NCBI RefSeq assembly: GCF_030403775.1 | Contig: NZ_JAQMWQ010000005.1 | Coordinates: 186,001 to 250,000, forward strand | Direction of reading: 5' to 3' | Length of the DNA: 64,000 nucleotides | Source: Paenibacillus sp. BSR1-1 | GTDB lineage: Bacteria; Bacillota; Bacilli; Bacillales; Cytobacillaceae | Part shown: positions 44,053-52,077 of the stretch, one piece after another | How positions within the stretch are numbered: position 1 is the first letter of the stretch | How the letters are laid out: every line of letters begins with the position of its first letter | The notes under the pieces: generated by a model | What the model was told of the DNA's origin: nothing | Database searches by the model: none | What the model saw: only the letters and a program-made list of their open reading frames with translations | Translations under genes and position numbers: made by a program

Positions 44053-44403
44053 CTCCTTGCACTCCCTTCAGATAATGAAATGATAAATTAATTAGTTCTC
44101 TTTCATAATACAAAACAATTTTGAAAGTAAAATATGAAATTTCGAAATTCACAAATTGTTCATTCCTTAGATATCTACTATGTTAATGTTATAAACTTGA
44201 TGTAACAGTGATTTATGTCACAAAGGCATGCTTGCAATTGTGACATAAATGTGAAATATCACTTCTATCCTGTGATAAAAGTAATTGATTAATAGCTAAT
44301 TTGTGAAAAAATGAACAAATTTAAAAGGTAGTCACAAAATAGAAAACAGAAAATAAGATAAAATCAAATACCTAATTTTCCTTCAGAAAAGAGCGTGTTT
44401 TTT
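44053..44403. other. Regulatory intergenic region between the ba3 oxidase operon and a zinc-ribbon gene
   Basis: AT-rich, no other gene. It contains several TGTGA/TCACA half sites: a near-palindrome AGTGATTTATGTCACA at 44207-44222 (Crp/Fnr pattern TGTGA-N6-TCACA with one mismatch), TTGTGACATAAATGTGA around 44238-44255, and CTGTGATAAAAG near 44270. These are candidates for regulation of the oxidase operon, whose start codon is at 44052. Confidence 0.45.
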
Positions 44404-44529
44404 GTGGAAAAGTATTATTGTGAGAATTGCCGCCTTCTTTACGATGTGGTAGAAATTTGCAAAATTTGCGGATCTGTTGCCAATAAAAAAATTAAAATTG
44501 AAGTTCAAAAGCAGCCGGATAAACAGTAA
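44404..44529 (+). CDS. Small zinc-ribbon protein, 41 residues
   Basis: GTG-initiated frame (44404; another GTG three codons earlier) encoding a peptide with CENC and CKIC pairs in a short zinc-ribbon layout, then a lysine-rich tail ending KQPDKQ. No strong ribosome site is visible, which lowers confidence. The cysteine spacing is unlikely by chance. Divergent from the oxidase operon; no family assigned. Confidence 0.5.
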   Translation: MEKYYCENCRLLYDVVEICKICGSVANKKIKIEVQKQPDKQ

Positions 44530-44570
44530 ATTGGAAATGTTTATGCAATGTACGAAAACCATTTCCGAGT

Positions 44571-44637
44571 TATAATAAGAGAGCACAACAACAACCTTCA
44601 AAACGTTTGCTTCTCCTAATAGGGGAAGCTTTTTTTT
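44571..44637 (+). promoter_or_regulatory. TATAAT element and leader terminator before bcsA
   Basis: A perfect TATAAT (44571-44576) is followed by the hairpin GCTTCTCC / GGGGAAGC (44609-44629) with a T8 tail. bcsA starts 75 bases later at 44712. If transcription starts at this TATAAT, the hairpin is an attenuator in the bcsA leader; otherwise it ends the upstream zinc-ribbon transcript. No good -35 is seen. Confidence 0.5.
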
Positions 44638-44711
44638 ATCAATTTTCCTCCTCGCATAATTTTCTTGTCTGCTGGAAAAAATACCCTTACATATGTCGAA
44701 GGAGAATGATA

Positions 44712-45800
44712 ATGCCTACGATTATTTCCATTGCAGAGGCAATTCCCCCATTTGAAATTAAACAAGAACAAGCATCGAAATTCGCGCGTGAGCTCTTTAG
44801 TGATTCATTTAGGGATATTGAACGATTATTAAAAGCGTTTCAAAATGGTCAAATTGAAAAAAGACATTTTGTAAACGATATAGAATGGTTCCAAGAGAAT
44901 CATTCTTTTGAGGAAAAGAATAATACATATATCGAGTCTGCCACCACACTTGGTATCGAAGCCATCGAAAAGTGTTTAAATAATAGCGTTTTTCTAACGG
45001 AAAATATTCCTTATGAAGAAATTGACGCTATTTTTTATATTTCGACAACTGGTATCGCCACACCAAGCATTGAAGCAAGAATCATGAATACCTTGCCATT
45101 TCGTTCCCATACTAAGAGGGTTCCAATTTGGGGATTGGGCTGTGCTGGAGGCGCTGCAGGTTTATCTAGGGCATTTGAATACTGTTTGGCCTTTCCAAAC
45201 GCAAAAGTTCTTGTTCTTTCTGTTGAGTTGTGCAGCCTAACCTTCCAACGTAACGACCTATCCAAAAGCAATTTAATCGGGACTTCTCTATTTGCCGATG
45301 GCGTTGCTTGTGCATTGGTTTGTGGTGATAACGTGAACATGGAGGTTATTAGGAAAAAGGTGACATCACCGATGATCCTCACCACACAATCCATGTTGAT
45401 GCCTAATTCTTTGGACGTGATGGGCTGGGATGTTAAAAATTCTGGATTGTATGTCGTATTCTCACGTGATATCCCACATATCATTGAAGATTGGCTAAAG
45501 CCTAATGTAAGTGGATTTTTGGAGGAGAACGAATTGACCATTGAGCAAATTGACTATTTTATCGCCCATCCAGGTGGAAAAAAAGTAATTGATGCCTATG
45601 TTAAGTCATTAGAAATTCCCTCTAAAATGACGGAAGTATCACTTGAAGTATTAAAACAGTATGGGAATATGTCCTCGGCAACCGTTTTATATGTTTTAAA
45701 GCGTTATATGGAAATGGATATTTCTGAAGGATCTATTGGGCTCTGCACCGCCCTTGGTCCAGGATTTAGCTCAGAATTACTTCTATTGAGGTGGTATTAA
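44712..45800 (+). CDS. bcsA: Type III polyketide synthase BcsA (BpsA)
   Basis: Chalcone-synthase-like enzyme; the B. subtilis homologue makes alkylpyrones from long acyl-CoA and malonyl units. The catalytic cysteine lies in WGLGCAGGAAGLSRA (near residue 143), and the His-Asn partners are in FIAHPGGKKV and KQYGNMSSATVLYVL. 362 residues from ATG 44712, with AAGGAG seven bases before it; the open frame upstream to 44607 runs through the leader hairpin. ypbQ follows at once. Confidence 0.94.
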   Translation: MPTIISIAEAIPPFEIKQEQASKFARELFSDSFRDIERLLKAFQNGQIEKRHFVNDIEWFQENHSFEEKNNTYIESATTLGIEAIEKCLNNSVFLTENIPYEEIDAIFYISTTGIATPSIEARIMNTLPFRSHTKRVPIWGLGCAGGAAGLSRAFEYCLAFPNAKVLVLSVELCSLTFQRNDLSKSNLIGTSLFADGVACALVCGDNVNMEVIRKKVTSPMILTTQSMLMPNSLDVMGWDVKNSGLYVVFSRDIPHIIEDWLKPNVSGFLEENELTIEQIDYFIAHPGGKKVIDAYVKSLEIPSKMTEVSLEVLKQYGNMSSATVLYVLKRYMEMDISEGSIGLCTALGPGFSSELLLLRWY

Positions 45801-46370
45801 ATGAAGGATTTCCTTCCTTTTATACTTTTTTTTAGCTTCATCATACTTCAACGGATTGTGGAAGTCCTGGTTGCGAAAAATAATGAATCTTGGATGAAGA
45901 AGCGAGGAGCCATTGAATTTGGCGAAAAACATTACCGATTTATGGTGCTGATGCACAGCTTGTTTTTTATCAGTTTATTATTGGAAAAGCTGTTATTCAA
46001 TCGAGGATTCTCTACTGTGTGGCCTTGGGTTCTCATGATATTTGTTCTTGCCCAGTTTTTTAGAATATGGGTAATCGCCTCATTAGGGAGATTTTGGAAT
46101 ACAAAGATAATTGTGCTACCTGATGCTCCAGCCATTCGAAAAGGCCCATACCGTTATATAAGGCATCCGAATTATTTTGTAGTCACAATCGAATTTTTAG
46201 TTATTCCAACCTTATTTTCTGCCTATTTGACAGCCTGTCTTTTTACGATTTTTAATGCCATTATGCTGGCTATCCGAATTCGCGAGGAAGAAAATGCCCT
46301 AAAAAGTATAACAGAATATGAAGGAACCTTTAAGGACTGCCATCGTTTTATTCCCAAGTTTGATAAATAA
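45801..46370 (+). CDS. ypbQ: Isoprenylcysteine carboxyl methyltransferase family protein YpbQ (BpsB)
   Basis: Membrane methyltransferase of the ICMT/YpbQ family; in B. subtilis it O-methylates the alkylpyrones made by BpsA. Four or five helices are predicted, and the conserved C-terminal SAM-binding pattern GPYRYIRHPNYF is at residues 115-126, with RIREEENAL later. 189 residues. It starts directly after bcsA with GAGGTGG in the bcsA end, so the pair is one operon. Confidence 0.92.
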   Translation: MKDFLPFILFFSFIILQRIVEVLVAKNNESWMKKRGAIEFGEKHYRFMVLMHSLFFISLLLEKLLFNRGFSTVWPWVLMIFVLAQFFRIWVIASLGRFWNTKIIVLPDAPAIRKGPYRYIRHPNYFVVTIEFLVIPTLFSAYLTACLFTIFNAIMLAIRIREEENALKSITEYEGTFKDCHRFIPKFDK

Positions 46371-46392
46371 TTGTGACAATTCATAAGAGATA

Positions 46393-46447
46393 TTGAAAAT
46401 CATTATCAGCTATGTTATTATTTAATTAACGATGAAAATCATTCTCA
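46393..46447 (+). promoter_or_regulatory. SigA promoter flanked by two Fur boxes
   Basis: TTGAAA (46393-46398), 17-base spacer and TATTAT (46416-46421) with an extended TG. The first Fur-type box TGAAAATCATTATCA (46394-46408) matches the 7-1-7 consensus TGATAATNATTATCA at all but one base and covers the -35. A second, TGAAAATCATTCTCA (46433-46447), has two mismatches and lies just after the start site. Confidence 0.75.
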
Positions 46448-46477
46448 GCAGAGAGTCTGATAAGGAAGGTGTTACAT

Positions 46478-46558
46478 ATGACTTTTGCTTTTGTGGGCGG
46501 AACCGTTTTAATTTATGCATTTGTCATGAAGCACGTTTTAAAAAATGTTACACATTAA
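46478..46558 (+). CDS. Fur-box-controlled 26-residue membrane peptide
   Basis: Micro-gene with every expected part: promoter, AAGGAAGGTG ribosome site six bases before ATG, a 26-codon frame, and a strong terminator. The peptide starts MTFAFVGGTVLIYAFVMKHV and ends VTH: one hydrophobic helix of about 16 residues and a short basic tail. It would be made when iron is scarce. No family recognised; it is not basic or long enough to look like FbpA or FbpB. A role as a small subunit or transporter regulator is inference. Confidence 0.65.
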   Translation: MTFAFVGGTVLIYAFVMKHVLKNVTH

Positions 46559-46570
46559 TAGGATTTAAAA

Positions 46571-46599
46571 AAAACCAAGGTGAAAGCCTTGGTTTTTTT
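46571..46599 (+). terminator. Terminator of the Fur-box micro-gene
   Basis: Perfect stem AAAACCAAGG / CCTTGGTTTT with a six-base loop and continuing T tail. Confidence 0.88.
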
Positions 46600-46651
46600 G
46601 TCTGAATCTAAATTACCTATGGTTAGTTAATTGATTGTCCCTGCATTTGGT

Positions 46652-46692
46652 GTTGATTTCCGCTACGGGCACTCGCTTTCCGCGGGGAGGCA
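46652..46692. repeat. Partial GC-rich intergenic repeat
   Basis: Segment GTTGATTTCCGCT followed by TCGCTTTCCGCGGGG resembles one end of the dispersed palindromic element seen complete at 47162-47291 (inverted). Only about 40 bases remain. Confidence 0.5.
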
Positions 46693-46878
46693 AATTAACC
46701 TAAAGAATTTCCACACACTTTTTCTAGAATAGCAAAGTATGTTTAAATCTTTTTTTATTTTGGCATTGGGTAGGGCATGTTTGCTTAAATTTTTTAATCC
46801 CCTTAACCGACTGTAGCGAAGCTCGTGCAGCGATTGATCTGGGAAGATTCGCACAATTTTTTCCTTTCTGATTGACGT
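46663..46878 (-). pseudogene. C-terminal remnant of an IS1182-type transposase
   Basis: The minus strand reads RKEKIVRIFPDQS then LHELRYSRLRGLKNLSKHAL and NAKIKKDLNIL. This follows the C-terminal pattern of IS1182-family DDE transposases (RK-KIERSFAD-K-LHGLRY-R-RGL-N...AL..A..N-KK). The frame opens after a stop at 46879-46881, lacks the catalytic domain, and runs into an unrelated repeat. A decayed insertion sequence; the family name is from memory of the motif. Confidence 0.6.
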
Positions 46879-46892
46879 TCAGAACGAATGCC

Positions 46893-47161
46893 TTAAAGAT
46901 AAAAAATAATCTTCATTTATAAAAAAAATAAGTGGATCAGTAGAGCGTGCGTTATAATCGCTATAATAAGGACGTGCATTTTCAAAAGAGATGAAAAACC
47001 AATATTTATAAAAATCAAGCCAAGAAGGTAGTCATCTGTAACAAATTCATCAATAACGCAAATTTATATTCACTTTGGCTAGTCTCTTTGGAGTAAACAT
47101 TTAATTCACCACTTATTCATTTTATTTAATAATAGTAGAAGGTCTTTATTGAAAACACTCG
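46893..47161. other. Intergenic region without a gene
   Basis: AT-rich. Two TATAAT hexamers nine bases apart (46953-46958 and 46962-46967) could be -10 elements but lack -35 partners. No open frame with a ribosome site was found. Confidence 0.5.
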
Positions 47162-47291
47162 GTTGATTGGAGCGGAAGGCGCGAAGACTCCTGCGGGAGT
47201 ACGGGGCAGGGGAGACCCCACAGGCGCCAAAGCGCCGAGGAGGCTCCCCGGCACGCCCGCGGAAAGCGAAGCGCCTGGAGCGCAAATCAAC
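47162..47291. repeat. Full-length GC-rich palindromic repeat (130 bases)
   Basis: Bounded by inverted GTTGATT / AATCAAC. Nested complementary blocks (GGCGC / GCGCC in the centre, GGGGAGACCCC, AGGCGCG / CGAAGCGCCT outside) predict a long cruciform or RNA hairpin. A shortened copy occurs at 11138-11230. GC content far above the region average. Function unknown; such Bacillaceae elements may act as terminators or mobile MITE-like units. Confidence 0.8.
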
Positions 47292-47381
47292 AGACATGTT
47301 GAAAGACCTAAAATTAATATTTTTTTAAAATAAGTTAGTGAATGAAATAAAAGGCTATACAAAGATTTTCGCAAGTTTGTC

Positions 47382-47412
47382 CAAGGGGATTGCCTTGTTT
47401 TTTTTGTTTTTT
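47382..47412 (+). terminator. Possible terminator upstream of dynA
   Basis: Short stem CAAGG / CCTTG with a six-base loop followed by TTTTTTTTGTTTTTT. Weak stem but long T tract. It would end any transcript crossing the repeat before dynA starts at 47492. Confidence 0.45.
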
Positions 47413-47491
47413 CTAGTGTCAAGATAGGAAAAGTTTGAATTATCGTATAAAATAAAACTTATTATTATGTTGTTAAGGGGTATATAAGAAT

Positions 47492-50400
47492 ATGGTTAAA
47501 ATAGCCAATCCAAATGAAACGATAGAAACACTAAAGGAAAAAACTGTTTCTATATATGAATATTTATTGGGACAAGAGGATCAGCAGCAAGCAGAAAAGG
47601 TGAAACAACTGGCCCAAAAATTAGAAAATCGTGAATTCACGATTGCCTTTTGCGGACATTTTTCTGCCGGAAAATCGACGATGATCAACCAGGTCGTCGG
47701 CGAAAATTTGCTGCCATCAAGTCCAATACCAACAAGCGCCAACTTAGTGAAAGTAAAATCTGGGGAGGAATACGCCAAGGTGTTTTTCAAAAATGAAAAA
47801 CCAAGGCTTTATTTAGCCCCCTATGATTATGAATTGGTCAAAAACTATTGCAAAGACGGAGACCAAATTGAGGGAATTGAGATTAGCCACAGTGATTCTC
47901 ATTTACCGCCTAATACGGTAATTATGGACACTCCTGGTATCGATTCAGCTGATGATGCTCACCGAATAGCAACCGAATCAGCGATTCATCTCGCCGATTT
48001 AATTTTTTATGTGATGGACTATAATCATGTTCAAGCGGAATTAAACTTTTTGTTTACAAAAGAACTTACCGAAGCAGGCAAAGAAGTATATTTGGTCATC
48101 AACCAAATCGATAAGCATAAAGATGAAGAATTAAGTTTTTCAGAATTCCAAAAAAGTGTTGTCGATTCCTTTGCTTCATGGGGGGTAAAGCCTGCGAGGA
48201 TTTTTTATACTTCCTTAAAATATAAAGACAACCCATTTAATGAATTTCACGATCTACAGGAATTCATTGCTGAAAGATTAGCGGCAAAAGATCAATTTCT
48301 GCTCCCATCTATTTTTCATTCTTTGAAGAAAATAACTCAAGACCATTTAAATGAGATAAAAAAAGCAGAAGAAGAAAAGCTTGCTCCAGCAATGGATCTA
48401 TTAAATGAGTTACCCGATCATGATAAGCAGACTTTGTCAGCATCCTATCAAAATATCACTTCTGATTTAAAGAAATTAAAAGAAGGAGTAGGTGACAAGG
48501 AAAAAAATTTCGATCATGAAATAGCGCAAATTATGAAAAATGCCTATCTCATGCCGTTTCAAACAAGGAATTTGGCGGAGGGCTATTTAGAATCGTGTCA
48601 GCCGGAATTTAAGGTTGGTTTCCTCTTCTCTAAACAAAAAACCCAAGAGGAAAGGGAAGCTAGGTTGGACCGCTTTTATCAAGATATTCTTGATAAAACT
48701 AAATCACAGCTTGAGTGGCATCTACGGGAATATTTACTGCGGACCTTGAAGGAAACCAAGCTTGATCAAGGTGAACTACTAAGTTTGGCTCAGGGATTTT
48801 CGATTCCTGTACCGCTTGAAATATTACAGAAAACAGTTAAGGCAGGTGCCCGCTTGTCAGGAGAATATCTTCTCCATTACACAGACGATGTCGCAAATGA
48901 AATAAAGAAGATTGCGAGAAATCAATTAAGTGAATTTAAAGCTCGATACTTAGATTCCTTAACGGAACAAAATATCAAATTAAAGAATCAGTTCGAAGAG
49001 GAATTTAGCAATGTCGAGAAATACGTAAACGCCATATCAGAAATAACCAATTCCGAACAAAACTTGATGAGGATCGAAAAACTCATTTCGGAGAAGCTGA
49101 CAAAATCAGAAGGTCTAAAGGAAGATTTTTATCACTTGTTCAACCAAAGGGAAGTAGAAGAATACGAATTAATCAAATCTGAAGGAGAAACAGCTGTTGC
49201 TAAAAACAACAACAGCATGCCTGCCCCTTCAGTCCAGGCAGAGATTCTTCCTCTTAAAGAAGTAAAATCATTACAGCCAAATGCAGAAAATCGTTTGCAA
49301 GTAACCATTGATCGATTGCATCATGCTTCAAAGCAGATTCAAACTCTGCCAGGATTTAATAAGCTTTCACTAGAATTAGTCGAAAAAGCAAATAGATTAA
49401 ATAATAAGGGATTTACCGTTGCCTTATTCGGTGCATTTAGTGCAGGAAAATCTTCTTTTGCCAATGCCTTGATGGGGGAAAAAGTGCTGCCAGTTTCGCC
49501 AAATCCGACAACGGCTGCCATTAATAAAATCAAGCCAGTAACAGATGAAATTCCTCATGGAACGGTATTAGTGAAGTTTAAAGAAAAAAGCACCATGCTC
49601 GAGGATGTAAATCGTTCTTTGAAGGTTTTTGAGTTTCATGCTGACGATTTTGCGGAGGCTTCCAAGAGAATAGATCAAGTTATGCTTGGGGAAGGTCAAG
49701 CAGGAGTTTTGGAAAAGACCCATTTTGCTTTTTTACAAGCTTTTAATAAAGGCTATGACACATTTGTTAATCAACTTGGGACCATCATGGAAACTGATTT
49801 AACCGAGTTTCAAGAGTTTGTTGCAAAAGAGGAAAAATCCTGTTATGTCGAATGGATTGAGCTTTATTATGATTGTGAGTTAACACGCAGAGGCATTACT
49901 CTTGTGGACACGCCAGGAGCAGACTCCATTAATGCCCGTCATACAGGTGTCGCATTTGATTATATCAAAAATTCAGATGCAATCCTGTTTGTCACATATT
50001 ACAACCATGCTTTTTCAAAAGCAGACCGGGAATTTCTGATCCAGCTCGGGCGTGTCAAAGAATCATTCCAAATGGATAAGATGTTCTTTTTGATAAATGC
50101 CATTGACCTTGCTGAAAATGAGGCAGAGAAGGATGCAGTTGCCTCTTATGTAGGTGAACAGCTTGTTAAATATGGCATAAGAAATCCGCACCTCTATTCC
50201 TTATCGAGTCTTCTTTCATTAAAAGAGAAAACCAATCCGACACATGATAGAAGCTCTGGAATGGCGAATTTTGAAGATGCGTTTTATCATTTTATTACCA
50301 ATGATCTTACAGAAATGACTATTTCATCTGCGGAAGCAGAATTATCTCGTGTTCAGGGGTTAGTGAACAAGCTAATTCAAAATTCAAATGAAGACAAGTC

Positions 50401-51157
50401 AATTAAGGAACAAAAACGTCTTGAGATTGAAAAACAAAAGGCGGTCATTCAGGGAGTGTTTGAACAACAAACACCTGAGGCTATTCAAAATCGTTTATAT
50501 CAAGAGGCTGAAGAATTAGTTTATTACATCAAACAACGAGTATTTTTAAGATTTGGCGATTTCTTTAAAGAAGCATTTAATCCCTCAACCCTAAGAGATG
50601 ATGGCCGAAATTTGAAAAGGGCATTGCAGGGTGCACTGGATGAATTTTTAGAAAGTCTGGGCTTTGACTTGGCTCAGGAAATGAGGGCCACAACTGTAAG
50701 ATTAGACAGGTTTATCGAAAAACTTTTTGTGGATTATCAATCTGCTATCACCAGGGAATTTCTTGAAATAAATCAAGACCTATCCTTTTCAACGTTTGAA
50801 ATAGTACATGGTGAGGATATTGATTTTCAAACAGCGTTAATTAGCTTAAATAATCAACATTTTTCTAAAGCATTGTCGTATTTTAAAAATCCAAAATCAT
50901 TTTTTGAAAAAAATGAAAAGAAGTGGATGAGTGAAGAGCTTTATAATACATTAAATCCTCTTGCAGATGACTATCTAAAGCAGGAAACGAATCTTTTAAA
51001 GGGACATTATGAGAGGAAATTAACAACTGAATTTAGTCGTTTGTTAAATCAAATGGAGGAGCAAGTGATGGATTATTATCAAGGCCTCCTTGCTGCACTA
51101 GAAGGCGGAATCTCCATTGAACTTTTGACCAATATTCAGAAGCAATTACAAAAATAA
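47492..51157 (+). CDS. dynA: Tandem bacterial dynamin DynA (YpbR)
   Basis: Large GTPase made of two fused dynamin-like units, 1221 residues. First G1 loop: GHFSAGKSTMIN (about 55-66); its switch motif is MDTPGID near residue 148. Second G1 loop: GAFSAGKSSFAN (about 648-659) with VDTPGADS near residue 806 and NAID as G4. Long helical stalks follow each GTPase. B. subtilis DynA promotes membrane fusion, protects against membrane pores and phage. AAGGGG lies 11 bases before the ATG. sseA follows after 21 bases. Confidence 0.95.
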   Translation: MVKIANPNETIETLKEKTVSIYEYLLGQEDQQQAEKVKQLAQKLENREFTIAFCGHFSAGKSTMINQVVGENLLPSSPIPTSANLVKVKSGEEYAKVFFKNEKPRLYLAPYDYELVKNYCKDGDQIEGIEISHSDSHLPPNTVIMDTPGIDSADDAHRIATESAIHLADLIFYVMDYNHVQAELNFLFTKELTEAGKEVYLVINQIDKHKDEELSFSEFQKSVVDSFASWGVKPARIFYTSLKYKDNPFNEFHDLQEFIAERLAAKDQFLLPSIFHSLKKITQDHLNEIKKAEEEKLAPAMDLLNELPDHDKQTLSASYQNITSDLKKLKEGVGDKEKNFDHEIAQIMKNAYLMPFQTRNLAEGYLESCQPEFKVGFLFSKQKTQEEREARLDRFYQDILDKTKSQLEWHLREYLLRTLKETKLDQGELLSLAQGFSIPVPLEILQKTVKAGARLSGEYLLHYTDDVANEIKKIARNQLSEFKARYLDSLTEQNIKLKNQFEEEFSNVEKYVNAISEITNSEQNLMRIEKLISEKLTKSEGLKEDFYHLFNQREVEEYELIKSEGETAVAKNNNSMPAPSVQAEILPLKEVKSLQPNAENRLQVTIDRLHHASKQIQTLPGFNKLSLELVEKANRLNNKGFTVALFGAFSAGKSSFANALMGEKVLPVSPNPTTAAINKIKPVTDEIPHGTVLVKFKEKSTMLEDVNRSLKVFEFHADDFAEASKRIDQVMLGEGQAGVLEKTHFAFLQAFNKGYDTFVNQLGTIMETDLTEFQEFVAKEEKSCYVEWIELYYDCELTRRGITLVDTPGADSINARHTGVAFDYIKNSDAILFVTYYNHAFSKADREFLIQLGRVKESFQMDKMFFLINAIDLAENEAEKDAVASYVGEQLVKYGIRNPHLYSLSSLLSLKEKTNPTHDRSSGMANFEDAFYHFITNDLTEMTISSAEAELSRVQGLVNKLIQNSNEDKSIKEQKRLEIEKQKAVIQGVFEQQTPEAIQNRLYQEAEELVYYIKQRVFLRFGDFFKEAFNPSTLRDDGRNLKRALQGALDEFLESLGFDLAQEMRATTVRLDRFIEKLFVDYQSAITREFLEINQDLSFSTFEIVHGEDIDFQTALISLNNQHFSKALSYFKNPKSFFEKNEKKWMSEELYNTLNPLADDYLKQETNLLKGHYERKLTTEFSRLLNQMEEQVMDYYQGLLAALEGGISIELLTNIQKQLQK

Positions 51158-51178
51158 TATGAAAATGGGGGGAAGATT

Positions 51179-52006
51179 TTGAAGTTTATCCTGGATAAAG
51201 AATGGTTATACAAAAATTTACAAGATAGTAGTGTAAGAATTGTTGATTGCCGGTTTTCATTAGCTGATCCTGAAAAAGGAAGAACAGAATATTTAGCTGG
51301 CCATTTGCCTGGCGCTGTCTATTTTGATCTGGAAAAAGATCTATCAAGTCCTGCCCGAGACCATGGCGGACGCCACCCCCTGCCAGAATTAGCGGAATTA
51401 GTCGACAAACTGGAAACTGCAGGAATAGATAATGAAAAGGTAATTGTCGTCTATGATAATGGTGAAGGTGCATTTGCTGGCCGGTTTTGGTGGCTCCTCC
51501 ATTATCTTGGACATGAACAGGTATATGTACTAGATGGGGGCTTTAAACAGTGGGTAGAAGCAAATTATCCAACAACTGTGGTGCTGCCGTCCTTTGAAAA
51601 AGAAAAGTTTAACATCCAATTAAAGCCGGAAATAATGGCGGACATTGAAGAAGTGAAAGAAGCAGCTTTAGGGAAAAACGAAAATGTCGTTATAATTGAT
51701 TCACGTGAAGAAAAGCGGTATTTAGGCATTGAAGAACCCATTGATAAGAAAGCAGGCCATATTCCAGGGGCAATAAATAAACCTTGGATGGCCGGTTTAA
51801 ATAATGGAAGCTTTAAAAGGGAGGAAGAACAAAAAGAGCGGTTCTCGGATGTTGGAGAAGACAAGAAAATTATTGTTTACTGCGGCTCTGGCGTAACTGC
51901 AACTCCCAACTTCCTCGCTTTAAGGGAAGCCGGGTATAACAATGTAAAGCTTTACGTTGGAAGTTTTAGCGATTGGATTTCCTATAAAGAAAATAAAATA
52001 GAATAA
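51179..52006 (+). CDS. sseA: Thiosulfate/3-mercaptopyruvate sulfurtransferase
   Basis: Two-domain rhodanese; residues 1-140 form the inactive domain and 150-275 the active one. The catalytic cysteine loop is YCGSGVTA (near residue 240); the CGSGVTA form is the mercaptopyruvate type. RHPLPE and the FDLEKDLSSPARDHGGRHP segment are conserved. TTG start with GGGGGGAAG upstream. 275 residues. The gene symbol follows the E. coli homologue. Confidence 0.9.
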   Translation: MKFILDKEWLYKNLQDSSVRIVDCRFSLADPEKGRTEYLAGHLPGAVYFDLEKDLSSPARDHGGRHPLPELAELVDKLETAGIDNEKVIVVYDNGEGAFAGRFWWLLHYLGHEQVYVLDGGFKQWVEANYPTTVVLPSFEKEKFNIQLKPEIMADIEEVKEAALGKNENVVIIDSREEKRYLGIEEPIDKKAGHIPGAINKPWMAGLNNGSFKREEEQKERFSDVGEDKKIIVYCGSGVTATPNFLALREAGYNNVKLYVGSFSDWISYKENKIE

Positions 52007-52077
52007 TTTTTGACCTCAGATTATGTTATAATGGAGAACGTGTTGTTTTTCAACCAACAATTTTAGGAGGTCAAAAA
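52007..52077 (+). promoter_or_regulatory. ypcP upstream region: extended -10 promoter inside an inverted repeat
   Basis: TTTTTGACCTC (52007-52017) is an exact inverse complement of GAGGTCAAAAA (52067-52077), the ypcP ribosome site and first base of the ATG. A TG-T-TATAAT extended -10 (52024-52032) lies between. Read-through RNA from sseA could hide the ribosome site; RNA from the internal promoter could not. Confidence 0.45.

Noticed and set aside
47106..47422. Minus-strand open frames across the palindromic repeat
   Set aside because: They exist only because the GC-rich repeat lacks stops; no ribosome site and composition unlike real genes.
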